Source: DYIU01 sp038326775 (GTDB lineage: Bacteria; Actinomycetota; Geothermincolia; Fen-727; Anoxymicrobiaceae). Taken from it: a stretch of 64,000 nucleotides of DNA. The stretch covers positions 1 to 64,000 of the forward strand of contig JBBQKJ010000003.1 of the NCBI GenBank assembly GCA_038326775.1, in the 5' to 3' direction. Positions within the stretch are counted from its first letter, which is position 1. The number at the start of each line of letters is the position of its first letter. Below, one piece after another: positions 15,895 through 23,994 of the stretch. The translations under genes and the position numbers were made by a program. The notes under the pieces are model-generated. The model was given only the letters and a program-made list of their open reading frames with translations. It was not told the DNA's origin and did no database searches.

Positions 15895-16179
15895 GTGGCG
15901 GTTCTCCATAACGAGTGTCGCCGGTCGGTGAACGCGCTGCACCGGGCGATCGGCAGGGAGGCAGGCGGTGATATGCTCCCGGACGGGCCCGAGATGAAGC
16001 GCATCTTCTCAGGCGCGGGTTTTCATGACGTAGCCATTCTTGAAGGCGATGACCGGTACGTGCTGCGGGCCTGCAAGCCCGTTCTGCGAGAGGGGCGTAC
16101 GGATGTCTCCGATACGCCCTTTGTCATCGGCTTACATGACAGGCAGAGAAGGGAACCGACTACATCAGTGGAAGCGTAA
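15895..16179 (+). pseudogene. C-terminal remnant of a SAM-dependent methyltransferase
   Basis: 94 codons from GTG 15895 without a convincing ribosome site. The stretch MKRIFSGAGFHDVAILEGDDRYVLRACKP resembles the end of class I methyltransferases (AGF-x-DV...DDRY). No SAM-binding GxGxG domain is present upstream, where the DNA is intergenic on this strand. It is therefore likely a 3' remnant. It lies 15 bases before the CooC-like ATPase gene. Confidence 0.4.
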
Positions 16180-16194
16180 ACAGAGGTGAGGTAG

Positions 16195-16980
16195 ATGCCC
16201 AAAGTAATTGTCTGTGGGAGGGGCGGAAGCGGCAAGAGCACTCTCGTGTCGCTGCTTGCGAGGGAAATCGCCGGGCGCGGAGAGGTCCTGGTGGTGGACG
16301 CCGACGAGTCAAATCTGGAGCTCAATTCTATGCTGGGCATCCCGGCGCCGGAGCATACGCTCATGGACTTCCTGGGCGGGAAGCCGGGGGTGAGGGTGAA
16401 GCTGCTGGCCCGCCTGAAGGGGGAGGGCGACGAGGAAGTCAGTCTTTTTGATGAAGACCTGGCGGCCTCGGACCTGCCCGATGATGTCACGAGCAGGAGC
16501 GGTGCCCTGTCGATGGTGCGAATAGGAAAGACCGAGCACAGCATGGAGGGGTGCGCCTGCCCCATGGGAGCAGTCGCACGTTCGTTCCTCAACCACATTT
16601 CTGCGAGCGGGGATGAGTGGGTGCTCGTGGATACCGAGGCGGGCCTGGAGCACTTCGGGCGCGGCGTCCTCGAAGGCGCGGATTACGTGTTGATAGTCGT
16701 GGACCCCTCCTTTGAAGCCGTGGTCCTCGCGGAGAAGGCCGGCAGACTGGCGGAGGAGGCCGGAAAGGCCAACGGTATCGTGCTCAGCAAGGTAGATGAA
16801 GAAACAGGTCCTCTCTTGAGAGAAAAGCTGGCACAGAGGGGTCTTACCCCCCTCGGCTCCATTTCTTACTCAGCGACGCTCGCTCGTGCGGGCCTTGAGG
16901 GCGAGCCCGCCGCTGATGAATCCATGCATGGGGAGCTGGGTCGGGTCGTAGGTCTATTGGATTCGAGCATTAAGGGTTGA
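16195..16980 (+). CDS. cooC: CooC-like P-loop ATPase (nickel-insertion accessory family)
   Basis: 261 residues. The deviant Walker A VCGRGGSGKSTLVSLLA opens the protein, followed by VVDADESNLELN, the ADESN signature of CooC-type MinD/ParA-family ATPases. It also has the internal CACPMGAVARSFLNH cysteine pair, where CooC dimers bind a metal, and the VDTEAGLEHFGRG segment. CooC delivers nickel to carbon monoxide dehydrogenase with ATP hydrolysis. No CODH gene is in the window, but a CooT-like gene lies 455 bases downstream on the other strand. ATG 16195 follows GAGGTGAGGTAG. Confidence 0.87.
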   Translation: MPKVIVCGRGGSGKSTLVSLLAREIAGRGEVLVVDADESNLELNSMLGIPAPEHTLMDFLGGKPGVRVKLLARLKGEGDEEVSLFDEDLAASDLPDDVTSRSGALSMVRIGKTEHSMEGCACPMGAVARSFLNHISASGDEWVLVDTEAGLEHFGRGVLEGADYVLIVVDPSFEAVVLAEKAGRLAEEAGKANGIVLSKVDEETGPLLREKLAQRGLTPLGSISYSATLARAGLEGEPAADESMHGELGRVVGLLDSSIKG

Positions 16981-17121
16981 CCTGTTGCGAACCGGGCAAG
17001 AGACGTCCGCGTCCGGTCAGTCATCTAGTCGTCATCTAATCGAGAAACACAACGGACAACCAACAGACAGAGTCACGGTTGAACTGCCGGAGCAACAGCT
17101 CGATGACACTATACGCCCGAG

Positions 17122-17376
17122 CTAGTGCTCGTGGTCAGGGGCGGAGGATTCCGCCTCCTGGACTTCGAACAGCTTCTCGGCGGCGGCATCGGCGGTTACG
17201 CGGGCCTTGTCGAGCAGCTCGGAAACTTCTTGAAGCAGGGCTCCCGCATCCGGGACCCCTCTGTTGTTCGAGAGGTTGGCCCACTGCCTCGCGAAAGTCG
17301 TTTCGTTTGCCAACAGCGCTCCAAGCTGTCTCACTGCGGTTTTGATTGATACCAGGTCAGTGTTAGCCATATGCAT
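17122..17376 (-). CDS. Hypothetical small helical protein
   Basis: 84-87 residues depending on which ATG or GTG in 17385-17370 is used. The sequence is Ala/Leu/Glu-rich and predicted helical, with no cysteines, metal motifs or membrane segment. The last residues are DHEH. It is not recognised. It lies 50 bases downstream of the CooT-like gene on the same strand, so the two may be co-transcribed, and a nickel-related role is only a guess from context. Confidence 0.5.
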   Translation of the reverse strand: MHMANTDLVSIKTAVRQLGALLANETTFARQWANLSNNRGVPDAGALLQEVSELLDKARVTADAAAEKLFEVQEAESSAPDHEH

Positions 17377-17434
17377 CCAAAACACCCCCGCTCTGCGGAT
17401 CCCCTTTGATGCGGCAATCCTCTAAGCTGTCTAC

Positions 17435-17626
17435 TTATTTCTTCGCGTTTATTATTATCTTGTGCTCGAGGAACGTTATCTCTTCGATGGTTCCCTCAAA
17501 CTCCTTCTCGTCCCCAAGCAGGTCGGCGATCCATATCTTCCCGTCATGGTTCTTGAGCTCGACAGCGTCTTCCATGACGAGCTTGTCGCCTTGTGCATCC
17601 CTCAGGTACACGTTGGACTCGCACAA
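17435..17626 (-). CDS. cooT: CooT-family nickel-binding protein
   Basis: 63 residues from TTG 17626, eight bases after GGAGG. This start gives the family's opening MCESNVYL, where Cys2 is the nickel ligand in CooT. The rest (LVMEDAVELKNHDGKIWIADLLGD then ITFLEHKIII) matches the small beta-barrel pattern of these proteins. CooT and CooC both serve nickel delivery to CODH in Rhodospirillum. Here they lie on opposite strands within 0.7 kb, without CODH. Confidence 0.8.
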   Translation of the reverse strand: MCESNVYLRDAQGDKLVMEDAVELKNHDGKIWIADLLGDEKEFEGTIEEITFLEHKIIINAKK

Positions 17627-17904
17627 CAGACTCACCTCCGGTCGTTCAAATGCTGCGAATTGTTAGCTGTCGTTCTTCTACATACTATGCAACTACCCTG
17701 CGCCCTCAATGCGTATTCTCGTCCCGACGGCTCGTAGCAAGCAGGACCTGACCGCGGCAAACATCGTCGTTGCCGGGCGCGCCCTGCGATTGTGCTCACC
17801 CAAGAGACGGGCAGAGAACAGCGCTTGCCGAAGACATTCGTTCGAGGAAACACTCGGGTAGCTCGGCCTTTCAAGATCCGAATCTGTCAAAGCTGAACAA
17901 CCGT

Positions 17905-18913
17905 TTACTCCTGCCGGCCTGCAAGCTTGGTCGAATACTCAACTGCCACTTTCTCCGCATCGGCGAGTGTTTTGACTTCGGAATGATGAAGTACATCAAT
18001 GCCCTGTGCCTTCAGGGCATAGAGTGCGCCCTTGCCCTCAAGCGTCTGGGTCGTGATGAGGAATTCGACTCCCTGTTGCCCCAGGAACTCTGCAACCCTG
18101 ACTCCTTTAGGGGTTGGCCGGTATCTCGTGAGTCATGACGCTACCGTCTTTCACGTTGATTTCCATGATCGCAAAAGAGGGTGCCTTCCCGAAGTGAGAT
18201 GCCAGAGACGTGTTGTCATCATCGACAGGCACCGCGAAGACAAGCTTGTCCTTCTCCTCGACCTCGAACTCGATGCGGACCCTGTCTACATTCGGCACCT
18301 GGCCGCTGATGTTCTGTTCGAGTTCTTCGGCCGCTCTGTGGGCCTCCTCCAGGTCATTGGTCCTGGACACGATCAAGAGTGAGAGGAAGCGGTATCTTCC
18401 CGAGTTCCTTCCCGCGTCAAGTGCTGCTGCAATCAAGACAGCGAAGCTCGAAGCCATGTCCGCAAAGGCATCACGGGAACTCGCGCGCAGGCTGGGCGAG
18501 TTTTCCTGCCTTGCAACCCTCGACATGTACCGTGCCATGAACCCTGTCACCACGATGACCACCGGCATCACGATCAGCATGATCACCGGTTTATCGAGCT
18601 TGGGTCCGTGTGTTGTGAGCTGGTGGATGGCCTCTCTCGCGAGCTCATAGGCACCGATGAGGATGAGGACGCCTATGACCGTGGCGATCAGGTTCTCGAG
18701 CTTATACAGGCCGAAAGGGAATCGCTCGGTGTGGCGGTCGGAAAGCCTGAGCCCTACGAGAACTGCGATTGAAGCGATCGAGTCGATCGCGGTATGGATT
18801 CCCTGCGCAAGAATCGAGACGCTTCCCGTGACGACCGATGTCGCGATCATCCCGGCCGCCATGAGCGCCGAAGCGATGACCGACGTCAGTGCAGCCTTCT
18901 CCGTCTTCCGCAT
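17905..18913 (-). pseudogene. Decayed CDF cation transporter with C-terminal ORP/NifX-like domain
   Basis: The first 268 codons match a cation diffusion facilitator (ILAQGIHTAIDSIASIAVLVGLRLSDR; RASSRDAFADMASSF), but the sixth membrane segment is missing: the text jumps from AAALDA to GRNSGRYRFL, an apparent in-frame deletion. A NifX-like domain (VPVDDDNTSLASHFGKAPSF) follows. The frame then stops at TAA 18107 and continues, one base shifted at a CCCC run (18110-18113), as KGVRVAEFLGQQGVEFLITT through to a stop at 17905. Deleting one C restores the reading frame. The fusion of metal efflux and ORP-like sensing is known in anaerobes. This copy looks non-functional. Confidence 0.7.
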
Positions 18914-19139
18914 CTGCTGGTCCTCGCTTTTCCATTTACGGATTTAGAGTTCAAGAGCCAGGCACCGATTCCTAATGGGAACGGCACACGGAGTCCGCTT
19001 CTAAGCCTACGGGCAAATTACTATCTTGGTCGCCTCCACTGTGAACTTTCTCCTCATCTTTGGCCGGTACTCCGACTTACGCTTGACAATGCCTGGGCGA
19101 GGTTGGAATGGGGAAAAGAGCGCGATGCTCAGCAACTGA

Positions 19140-19592
19140 TCAGATTATTTCCACCGGGTCTCCCTTTCTGACAGAGCCACCCTCGATGACCCTGCAGAAC
19201 AGCCCTTCAGCTGGCAGGAGACTTATCCCAAAAGTCTCGCTCACTATACTCGGATGGTCTTCTTTACCTATCTGGGTGACCTCCAGGATGGCGCTCGTGC
19301 CGAGCCTCATCCTGCTCCCGGCTGCCAGGATTGAAAGGTCTATTCCTTCGATCAGGATATTCTCGGCGAAGTCTCCCGGACCGGCATCGAGGCCGTGCTC
19401 CTCGTTGGCTTTCTGGACGCTTGCCCAGTCGAGGCAAGTGACCTGGCGGTCCCATTCCCCCGCATGACCGTCGTTTTCTACTCCGTGGTTGCGCACGAGA
19501 TTGGCTTCGGGAACCTCGGCCTTGAGCTGCCCCCTTTTCTCGCTTATGGATATAGCCTTGATAGCGCCTTTGCTCATCAGAATACCAGCCAT
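19140..19592 (-). CDS. MOSC domain protein
   Basis: 150 residues from ATG 19592 after AAGGTCGGGA. A single MOSC domain (molybdenum cofactor sulfurase C-terminal) with EANLVRNHGVENDGHAG, RQVTCLDWAS (the usual conserved Cys) and GPGDFAENILIEGIDL, all typical of small stand-alone bacterial MOSC proteins that are thought to carry sulfur for metal-sulfur cluster assembly. The neighbourhood of ORP-type, DsrE and MBL genes fits a molybdenum- or sulfur-related role, which is an inference. Confidence 0.87.
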   Translation of the reverse strand: MAGILMSKGAIKAISISEKRGQLKAEVPEANLVRNHGVENDGHAGEWDRQVTCLDWASVQKANEEHGLDAGPGDFAENILIEGIDLSILAAGSRMRLGTSAILEVTQIGKEDHPSIVSETFGISLLPAEGLFCRVIEGGSVRKGDPVEII

Positions 19593-19602
19593 TCCCGACC
19601 TT

Positions 19603-20040
19603 CTATGGGCATATCACCAGTTCCTCCACCTCTGCCCTCCACGGCTGAGGTGAGCTTGAAACAACTTTGAAATCAGCTTCAACAGTCTGTCTTTCATTTA
19701 CCGCGTCGAGGTTCGCAGTCTGGTCGGTGCCGCTGCGTCGGTCGATTATCTTCGAGTACTTCGTAACGGTCAGGAGCGCTTCGTCGACAGGGGAACTTCT
19801 AGCTCCTTCGACAAGCACCGTTCCAAGGTCGCCTTCGCGGCCTGTTTGAGCTTCGCTCCTGGTCACTTCGATGACTTCACCCCTGATGTTTGACCCGGTC
19901 TCATGAGAAGCGTGTCCGGATGGCAAAGGTGGATGACTGCCGCAACCCGTCAGCGCCGCAGCCAGTGTCAGAGCCGCCAGAGAAATAAACACCAAGCGGC
20001 TAGAACGTGACGACCTTGTCCGAATCCCGCACGATCTCAT
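19603..20040 (-). CDS. Small lipoprotein, DUF3221-like
   Basis: 145 residues from ATG 20040, five bases after GAAGGA, overlapping the end of the DsrE gene by 41 bases. It has an arginine-rich N-region, a hydrophobic core (LVFISLAALTLAAAL) and lipobox LTGC, so it should be a lipoprotein. The mature part reads IRGEVIEVTRSE...GTVLVEG...EALLTVTKYSKI, the OB-fold-like pattern of DUF3221 proteins. Function unknown. Confidence 0.68.
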   Translation of the reverse strand: MRSCGIRTRSSRSSRLVFISLAALTLAAALTGCGSHPPLPSGHASHETGSNIRGEVIEVTRSEAQTGREGDLGTVLVEGARSSPVDEALLTVTKYSKIIDRRSGTDQTANLDAVNERQTVEADFKVVSSSPQPWRAEVEELVICP

Positions 20041-20320
20041 ATTGGTCCTTCAGTGTCGACAGGGGGCAGATGTCCGAGCCCTCCGATTTCCGGAGCTTCA
20101 AGCATGCTCCGCAAGCGAGGAACAGACCACCCGCCTCCAGCACCTTGCGAGCCTGACCCTTTACGTCAAATGCTCCGCCCTCGATCTGATCGATCTCAAC
20201 CCCACTTCCCGAGAAAAATATCCGCACCTCGTCTCCCTGCACGAGGCTGAAGAGCGCGAGCCTGAGTGCATTGAAAACCGTCTCGGGGTCCGTCTGAGAA
20301 ATAATTATGCCTAGTTTCAT
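20000..20320 (-). CDS. DsrE-family protein
   Basis: 106 residues. MKLGIIISQTDPETVFNALR and DEVRIFFSGSGVEID follow the DsrE/DsrF fold, and FLACGACLKLRKSEG carries the conserved cysteines used for sulfur transfer in this family. It would act as a cytoplasmic persulfide carrier (inference). ATG 20320 lies 21 bases after the stop of the MBL gene upstream, so the MBL, DsrE, lipoprotein and MOSC genes form one minus-strand operon. Confidence 0.83.
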   Translation of the reverse strand: MKLGIIISQTDPETVFNALRLALFSLVQGDEVRIFFSGSGVEIDQIEGGAFDVKGQARKVLEAGGLFLACGACLKLRKSEGSDICPLSTLKDQYEIVRDSDKVVTF

Positions 20321-20341
20321 GCCCGCTCCTTCCTTCTACTG

Positions 20342-21166
20342 CTAGAGGGTCAACGCCATGCCAGCCTGACCTGGTATCACCCTGTCCTTGAACCGCTCCA
20401 GTAGTTGTATCGTGGCATTCAGCCCTGTACAGTGGCACGGCACGATTCTCTCGGGTAGTACCTCTTCGAGGAAGTCCAGCGTCGCGCTGATTCTCTCGGG
20501 GCTTGCGCCCAGGCCAAGATGGGTACCGCCGACGACGGCCTTTATCCGCCCCGAGGATTCGAGCGCGTGCTTGAGTACGTTCACGAGGCCGGAGTGGGCG
20601 CATCCGGTTAAGACTACGGCGCCATCGGGGGTGTCGATGACCAGTGACTGGTCGTCAATGAACGGATCGGGTTGTACCTCACCATCTGTCTGACAGAACA
20701 GGTTCGCTTCGAAACCCTCGAACTCCGTTACTCTGGGCACCTCGCCGGTAAGGTATACGCCGGGCATGACCTCCTGCGCTTCGCTGGCAAGCTCGACGCC
20801 CGAGCATGCTGATTCGATGGCGTCTACTTGAAACGGTATCCCGATGAACCTCTTGATGTTCCCGGCCATGAAGAACTTCGGCTCAAGCGCCTTCGGGTGC
20901 ATGAAGAGCTTTTTGGGCCCGGATGCTGAAAGGATCTCCATAAGCCCTCCAGCGTGATCGAAGTGGCCGTGAGATATCCCGATTCCCTCCAGGTTTCTCA
21001 GGTCTATGCCCAGCAGTTTTGCGTTGTGTACAGCTACATCTGACTGCCCGCAGTCCCACAGGAAGCTCTTGCCTTCCACTTCTACCAGCACCGCAAGCCC
21101 GTGCTCACCCTTGAACGAGAGAGGACCGGCCAGGTTGTCGCAGAGAATCGTTACCTTTACGTCCAT
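20342..21166 (-). CDS. Metallo-beta-lactamase-fold hydrolase (COG1237)
   Basis: 274 residues, full length. Metal ligands are in ISHGHFDHAGG, in LTGCAHSGLVN and in the terminal VPCHCTGLNA. This COG1237 branch includes the methanopterin-related 7,8-dihydropterin-6-methyl-4-(beta-D-ribofuranosyl)aminobenzene 5'-phosphate synthase homologues. The bacterial substrate is not known. It heads the operon with DsrE, a lipoprotein and MOSC, and is divergent from the second DUF134 gene, sharing a 150-base gap that contains a degenerate operator. Confidence 0.87.
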   Translation of the reverse strand: MDVKVTILCDNLAGPLSFKGEHGLAVLVEVEGKSFLWDCGQSDVAVHNAKLLGIDLRNLEGIGISHGHFDHAGGLMEILSASGPKKLFMHPKALEPKFFMAGNIKRFIGIPFQVDAIESACSGVELASEAQEVMPGVYLTGEVPRVTEFEGFEANLFCQTDGEVQPDPFIDDQSLVIDTPDGAVVLTGCAHSGLVNVLKHALESSGRIKAVVGGTHLGLGASPERISATLDFLEEVLPERIVPCHCTGLNATIQLLERFKDRVIPGQAGMALTL

Positions 21167-21272
21167 TAGAAACCCCTTTCCTTGTCCCTGTTCCTGGTCC
21201 GATTGACCTTACCCGGACAACTGGTTTATCGCTTCGGGTTGACCGCTACGGCTGGTGGCGTTATCCTTATTA

Positions 21273-21286
21273 TGAACATATGTCCA
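21273..21286. promoter_or_regulatory. Degenerate DUF134-type operator upstream of the second DUF134 gene
   Basis: TGAACATATGTCCA is an almost perfect dyad (one mismatched pair) and matches 11 of 14 bases of TGGGCATATGCCCA, the core of the 7839-7860 palindrome. It lies 31 bases upstream of the DUF134 start and between two divergent genes, where a regulator site is expected. Control of both directions is possible. Confidence 0.5.
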
Positions 21287-21316
21287 CTTAGTGTAAAGAC
21301 CGGTATGGGAGGCGCG

Positions 21317-21808
21317 TTGTCAAGGCCCAGGAAGCCACGGTGTGTAAGGGGAGAGCCTGTATTCGGGTTCTTCAAGCCGCACGGCGTGCCTCTAAGAGCG
21401 CTCGAGGTGGTGCGCTTGGGCGTCGAGGAACTGGAGGCCCTGAGACTCGCGGACATCGAGGAGCTCTATCAAGAAGATGCCGCGGAACGCATGGAGGTCT
21501 CCCGCGCGACGTTCCACAGGGTGCTCAAGGAAGCGCACCGCAAGGTCGCCATAGCCCTGGTGGAGGGAAAAGCGCTGGGCATCGAGGGGGGAGACTACGT
21601 CCTTGCCGGGGAAACCCGCATCTTCGAGTGTGTGGAGTGCGGACATACGTGGGAAGAGCCGTTCGGAAGCGGGGTCAGGGCCTGCGAGGCGGTTTGCCCT
21701 CAGTGCGGCGGGGCCGTGACGAGATACGGATGTGCCAGGGGACGGGCGGCACGCCAGGGCCTCAGGCCTCGAGACCGGCGCGGCCCTCAGGTGGCGTCAG
21801 GTGAATGA
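21317..21808 (+). CDS. DUF134 HTH regulator with zinc ribbon (second copy)
   Basis: 163 residues from TTG 21317 (LSRPRKPRCV), four bases after GGGAGG. This start aligns with MPRPRKPRFV of the first copy, while ATG 21305 is the alternative. The HTH region LEALRLADIEELYQEDAAERM and the ribbon FECVECGHTWEEPFGSG...CPQCGG are close to those of the 7288-7818 protein, so the two are paralogues. It heads the plus-strand cluster DUF134, Mrp-ORP and two MinD ATPases. Confidence 0.85.
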   Translation: MSRPRKPRCVRGEPVFGFFKPHGVPLRALEVVRLGVEELEALRLADIEELYQEDAAERMEVSRATFHRVLKEAHRKVAIALVEGKALGIEGGDYVLAGETRIFECVECGHTWEEPFGSGVRACEAVCPQCGGAVTRYGCARGRAARQGLRPRDRRGPQVASGE

Positions 21809-21830
21809 CTGAAATGGAACGGAGGTAGAC

Positions 21831-23090
21831 GTGAGGAAGAAGAAGAACGACAGCCCGAAGGAAGAGGTCGCCGAGCAGCCCGGCTGCGGGGCCGAGGGCG
21901 GATCCGAATGCCCGGCAGGCATACCGCGCTTCAAGCCTTCGTCCGAGACCAGTATCAAGCATACTGTCGCAGTGATGAGCGGCAAGGGCGGCGTAGGCAA
22001 GTCAGCGGTAACCATGCTCCTGGCGGTGGCGCTCCGCCGCCTCGGTTTCGAGGTCGGCATTCTCGATGCCGACATTACCGGGCCGAGCGTACCCCGGGGG
22101 CTAGGCGTCAGCGGCCCCATCCTGGTCGGTGAAGAAGGGGCTATTCCCGCGACAAGCTCCACCGGAATCAAGGTCATGTCCATGAACCTCATACTCCCGG
22201 CGGAGGACGACGCGGTCATCTGGCGGGGTCCCCTGATAAGCTCAGCGGTGGGCCAGTTCTACCAGGAGTGCGAGTGGGGAACCCTTGACTACCTTCTCGT
22301 GGACCTCCCCCCCGGGACAGCGGACGTGCCGCTCACCGTGATGCAGTCGATACCGCTCGACGGCATCATCCTGGTTACCTCCCCGCAGGAGTTAGCCGGG
22401 ATGATAGTTGGCAAGGCGGTCAGCATGGCCGGGCAGCTCGATGCCCCCATCACGGGGCTTATTGAGAACATGTCCTACATTACCTGTCCCTCGTGCGGTG
22501 AGAGGGTCGAGCCGTTCGGGCCCAGCCACGGCGAGGAAGCGGCGAAGAAGATGGGAACGGTTTTCCTCGGGAGCCTGCCGCTGGACCGCGCGATATCGGA
22601 GCTGGCGGACGGGGGGAAGCTGGAAGAGTACGAGTCGAGTGAGGTAGAGGCTGTCATAGGCGATGTCGTAAAGAGGTTCTCGAACGATAAAGAGGTTGAA
22701 GACGTGCCAGGCACACAGGAGGGAGAAAGCATGAAAATCGCGATAGTGATGTTCGGGGGCGAGGTATCCCCGCATTTCGGCAAGTGCGAGGAGGTCATGA
22801 TCGCGGAGATCGAGGATAAAAAGTTAAAGTCGCGTGATGTTGTGCCCGCGCCGCCGCACGACTGTTCCGCGTTGCCTAATATGTTTGTACAGAAAGGCGT
22901 ATCAAGCGTAATAGCGGGTGGCATGGGCGCCGGGGCGATCCAGAACCTTGAGCGCGCGGGAATACACGTCTACGCAGGCGTGCAGGGATCCCCCGAAGAA
23001 GCGATTGAAAGTTTCATCACGGGTACTATGGCCAGGGGAGTGGCCGTGTGCGACGGTGGCGATCACGGCGGCGGCGGGTGCGCCCAATGA
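21831..23090 (+). CDS. Mrp/NBP35 ATPase fused to an ORP/NifX domain (MrpORP-like)
   Basis: 419 residues from GTG 21831, preceded by GGAGGTAGAC. Residues about 40-290 are an Mrp-type Fe-S carrier ATPase: Walker A GKGGVGKS at 51-58, DADITGPSVPR, and the CPSCGE cluster-binding pair at Cys219/Cys222. From Met301 a complete ORP domain follows (IAIVMFGGEVSPHFGKCEE, PAPPHDCSALPNM) with a Gly/Cys tail. This architecture is that of MrpORP in Desulfovibrio, which joins an Fe-S site to a Mo-Cu-binding domain. A strong ribosome site (AGGAGG, 22717-22722) lies eight bases before Met301, so the ORP domain may also be made separately. Confidence 0.9.
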   Translation: MRKKKNDSPKEEVAEQPGCGAEGGSECPAGIPRFKPSSETSIKHTVAVMSGKGGVGKSAVTMLLAVALRRLGFEVGILDADITGPSVPRGLGVSGPILVGEEGAIPATSSTGIKVMSMNLILPAEDDAVIWRGPLISSAVGQFYQECEWGTLDYLLVDLPPGTADVPLTVMQSIPLDGIILVTSPQELAGMIVGKAVSMAGQLDAPITGLIENMSYITCPSCGERVEPFGPSHGEEAAKKMGTVFLGSLPLDRAISELADGGKLEEYESSEVEAVIGDVVKRFSNDKEVEDVPGTQEGESMKIAIVMFGGEVSPHFGKCEEVMIAEIEDKKLKSRDVVPAPPHDCSALPNMFVQKGVSSVIAGGMGAGAIQNLERAGIHVYAGVQGSPEEAIESFITGTMARGVAVCDGGDHGGGGCAQ

Positions 23091-23115
23091 CCGTTCCGGG
23101 TAGGCGAGCCGGCCT

Positions 23116-23994
23116 TTGACAGAAGAAGGGAAGACGTTGGTAATCTCTATTGCAAGCGGCAAGGGCGGAACGGGCAAGACCACTGTGGCCGCCAACATGG
23201 CGTGGGCGGCTTCCACGGTGGAGCCCGTAACCTTCCTGGACTGCGATGTCGAGGAGCCGGACTCCCACTTCTACCTGAAACCTGAGTGGTCAGGTGAAGA
23301 GGATGTGTGCGTGCCGGTGCCGGTGGTTGATTCCTCTCGCTGCGACGGTTGCGGGAAGTGCGCGGAGTTCTGCCGGTACAATGCGCTGGCCGCAATCAAG
23401 GGCGACGTCCTTGTTTTCCAGGAGCTCTGCCACGGATGTGGCGGCTGCTCGCTGGTTTGCCCGCTCAAGTGCATCAGCTATGAAGACAAGAGAATAGGTA
23501 TCGTGCGAAATGGGTCCCGCCGCGGAGTTCGCCTGCACCAGGGGCTCCTCGATATCGGGGAGCCGATAGCCGTACCGGTGATAAAGCAGGTCAAGGAGAA
23601 GCGGGCTGGTGACGGCCTGACCCTGATAGACTGCCCGCCCGGAACCGGATGCCCCATGGTCAACTCCATTACGGGCTCGGACTACTGCATGCTGGTAACG
23701 GAGCCATCGCCTTTCGGCAGGCACGACCTGGACCTCGCGCACCGCGCCGCTCTCGAGCTCCGTATACCGCACGGCGTTGTGATAAGCAGGTCGTCCGGCA
23801 ATGACGCGATAATCGATGATTACTGCGCGGACGAAGGACTGAAAGTCCTGGGCAGGATACCTTTTTCCAGGGATATCGCCGAAGCCTGTTCCCGGGGGGA
23901 GATGCTCGCGGAGATAGATTCGGCATGGTCCCTGCGCTTTTCCAGGATACTCGAGGAGGTGAGGAAGGAATGCCTGCTCAGCTTACTATCTTGA
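23116..23994 (+). CDS. MinD-type ATPase with inserted ferredoxin domain (Orp3/Orp4-like, first)
   Basis: 292 residues. SIASGKGGTGKTTVAANMAW is the deviant Walker A, and VEEPDSHFYLKP follows. A two-[4Fe-4S] ferredoxin insert occupies about residues 70-120 (CDGCGKCAEFCRYNAL and CHGCGGCSLVCPLKCI). The DCPPGTGCPMVNSITGSDY switch region closes the site. Such ATPases come in pairs next to ORP proteins in sulfate reducers. The start is TTG 23116 or TTG 23136; the second also has a purine-rich leader. The gene overlaps the next by 25 bases. Confidence 0.88.
   Translation: MTEEGKTLVISIASGKGGTGKTTVAANMAWAASTVEPVTFLDCDVEEPDSHFYLKPEWSGEEDVCVPVPVVDSSRCDGCGKCAEFCRYNALAAIKGDVLVFQELCHGCGGCSLVCPLKCISYEDKRIGIVRNGSRRGVRLHQGLLDIGEPIAVPVIKQVKEKRAGDGLTLIDCPPGTGCPMVNSITGSDYCMLVTEPSPFGRHDLDLAHRAALELRIPHGVVISRSSGNDAIIDDYCADEGLKVLGRIPFSRDIAEACSRGEMLAEIDSAWSLRFSRILEEVRKECLLSLLS

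Noticed and set aside
19592..19605. TATGGGCATAT near 19.6 kb as another DUF134 operator
   Set aside because: It falls on the last codons of the lipoprotein gene (ICP-stop) and lacks the second half of the dyad.
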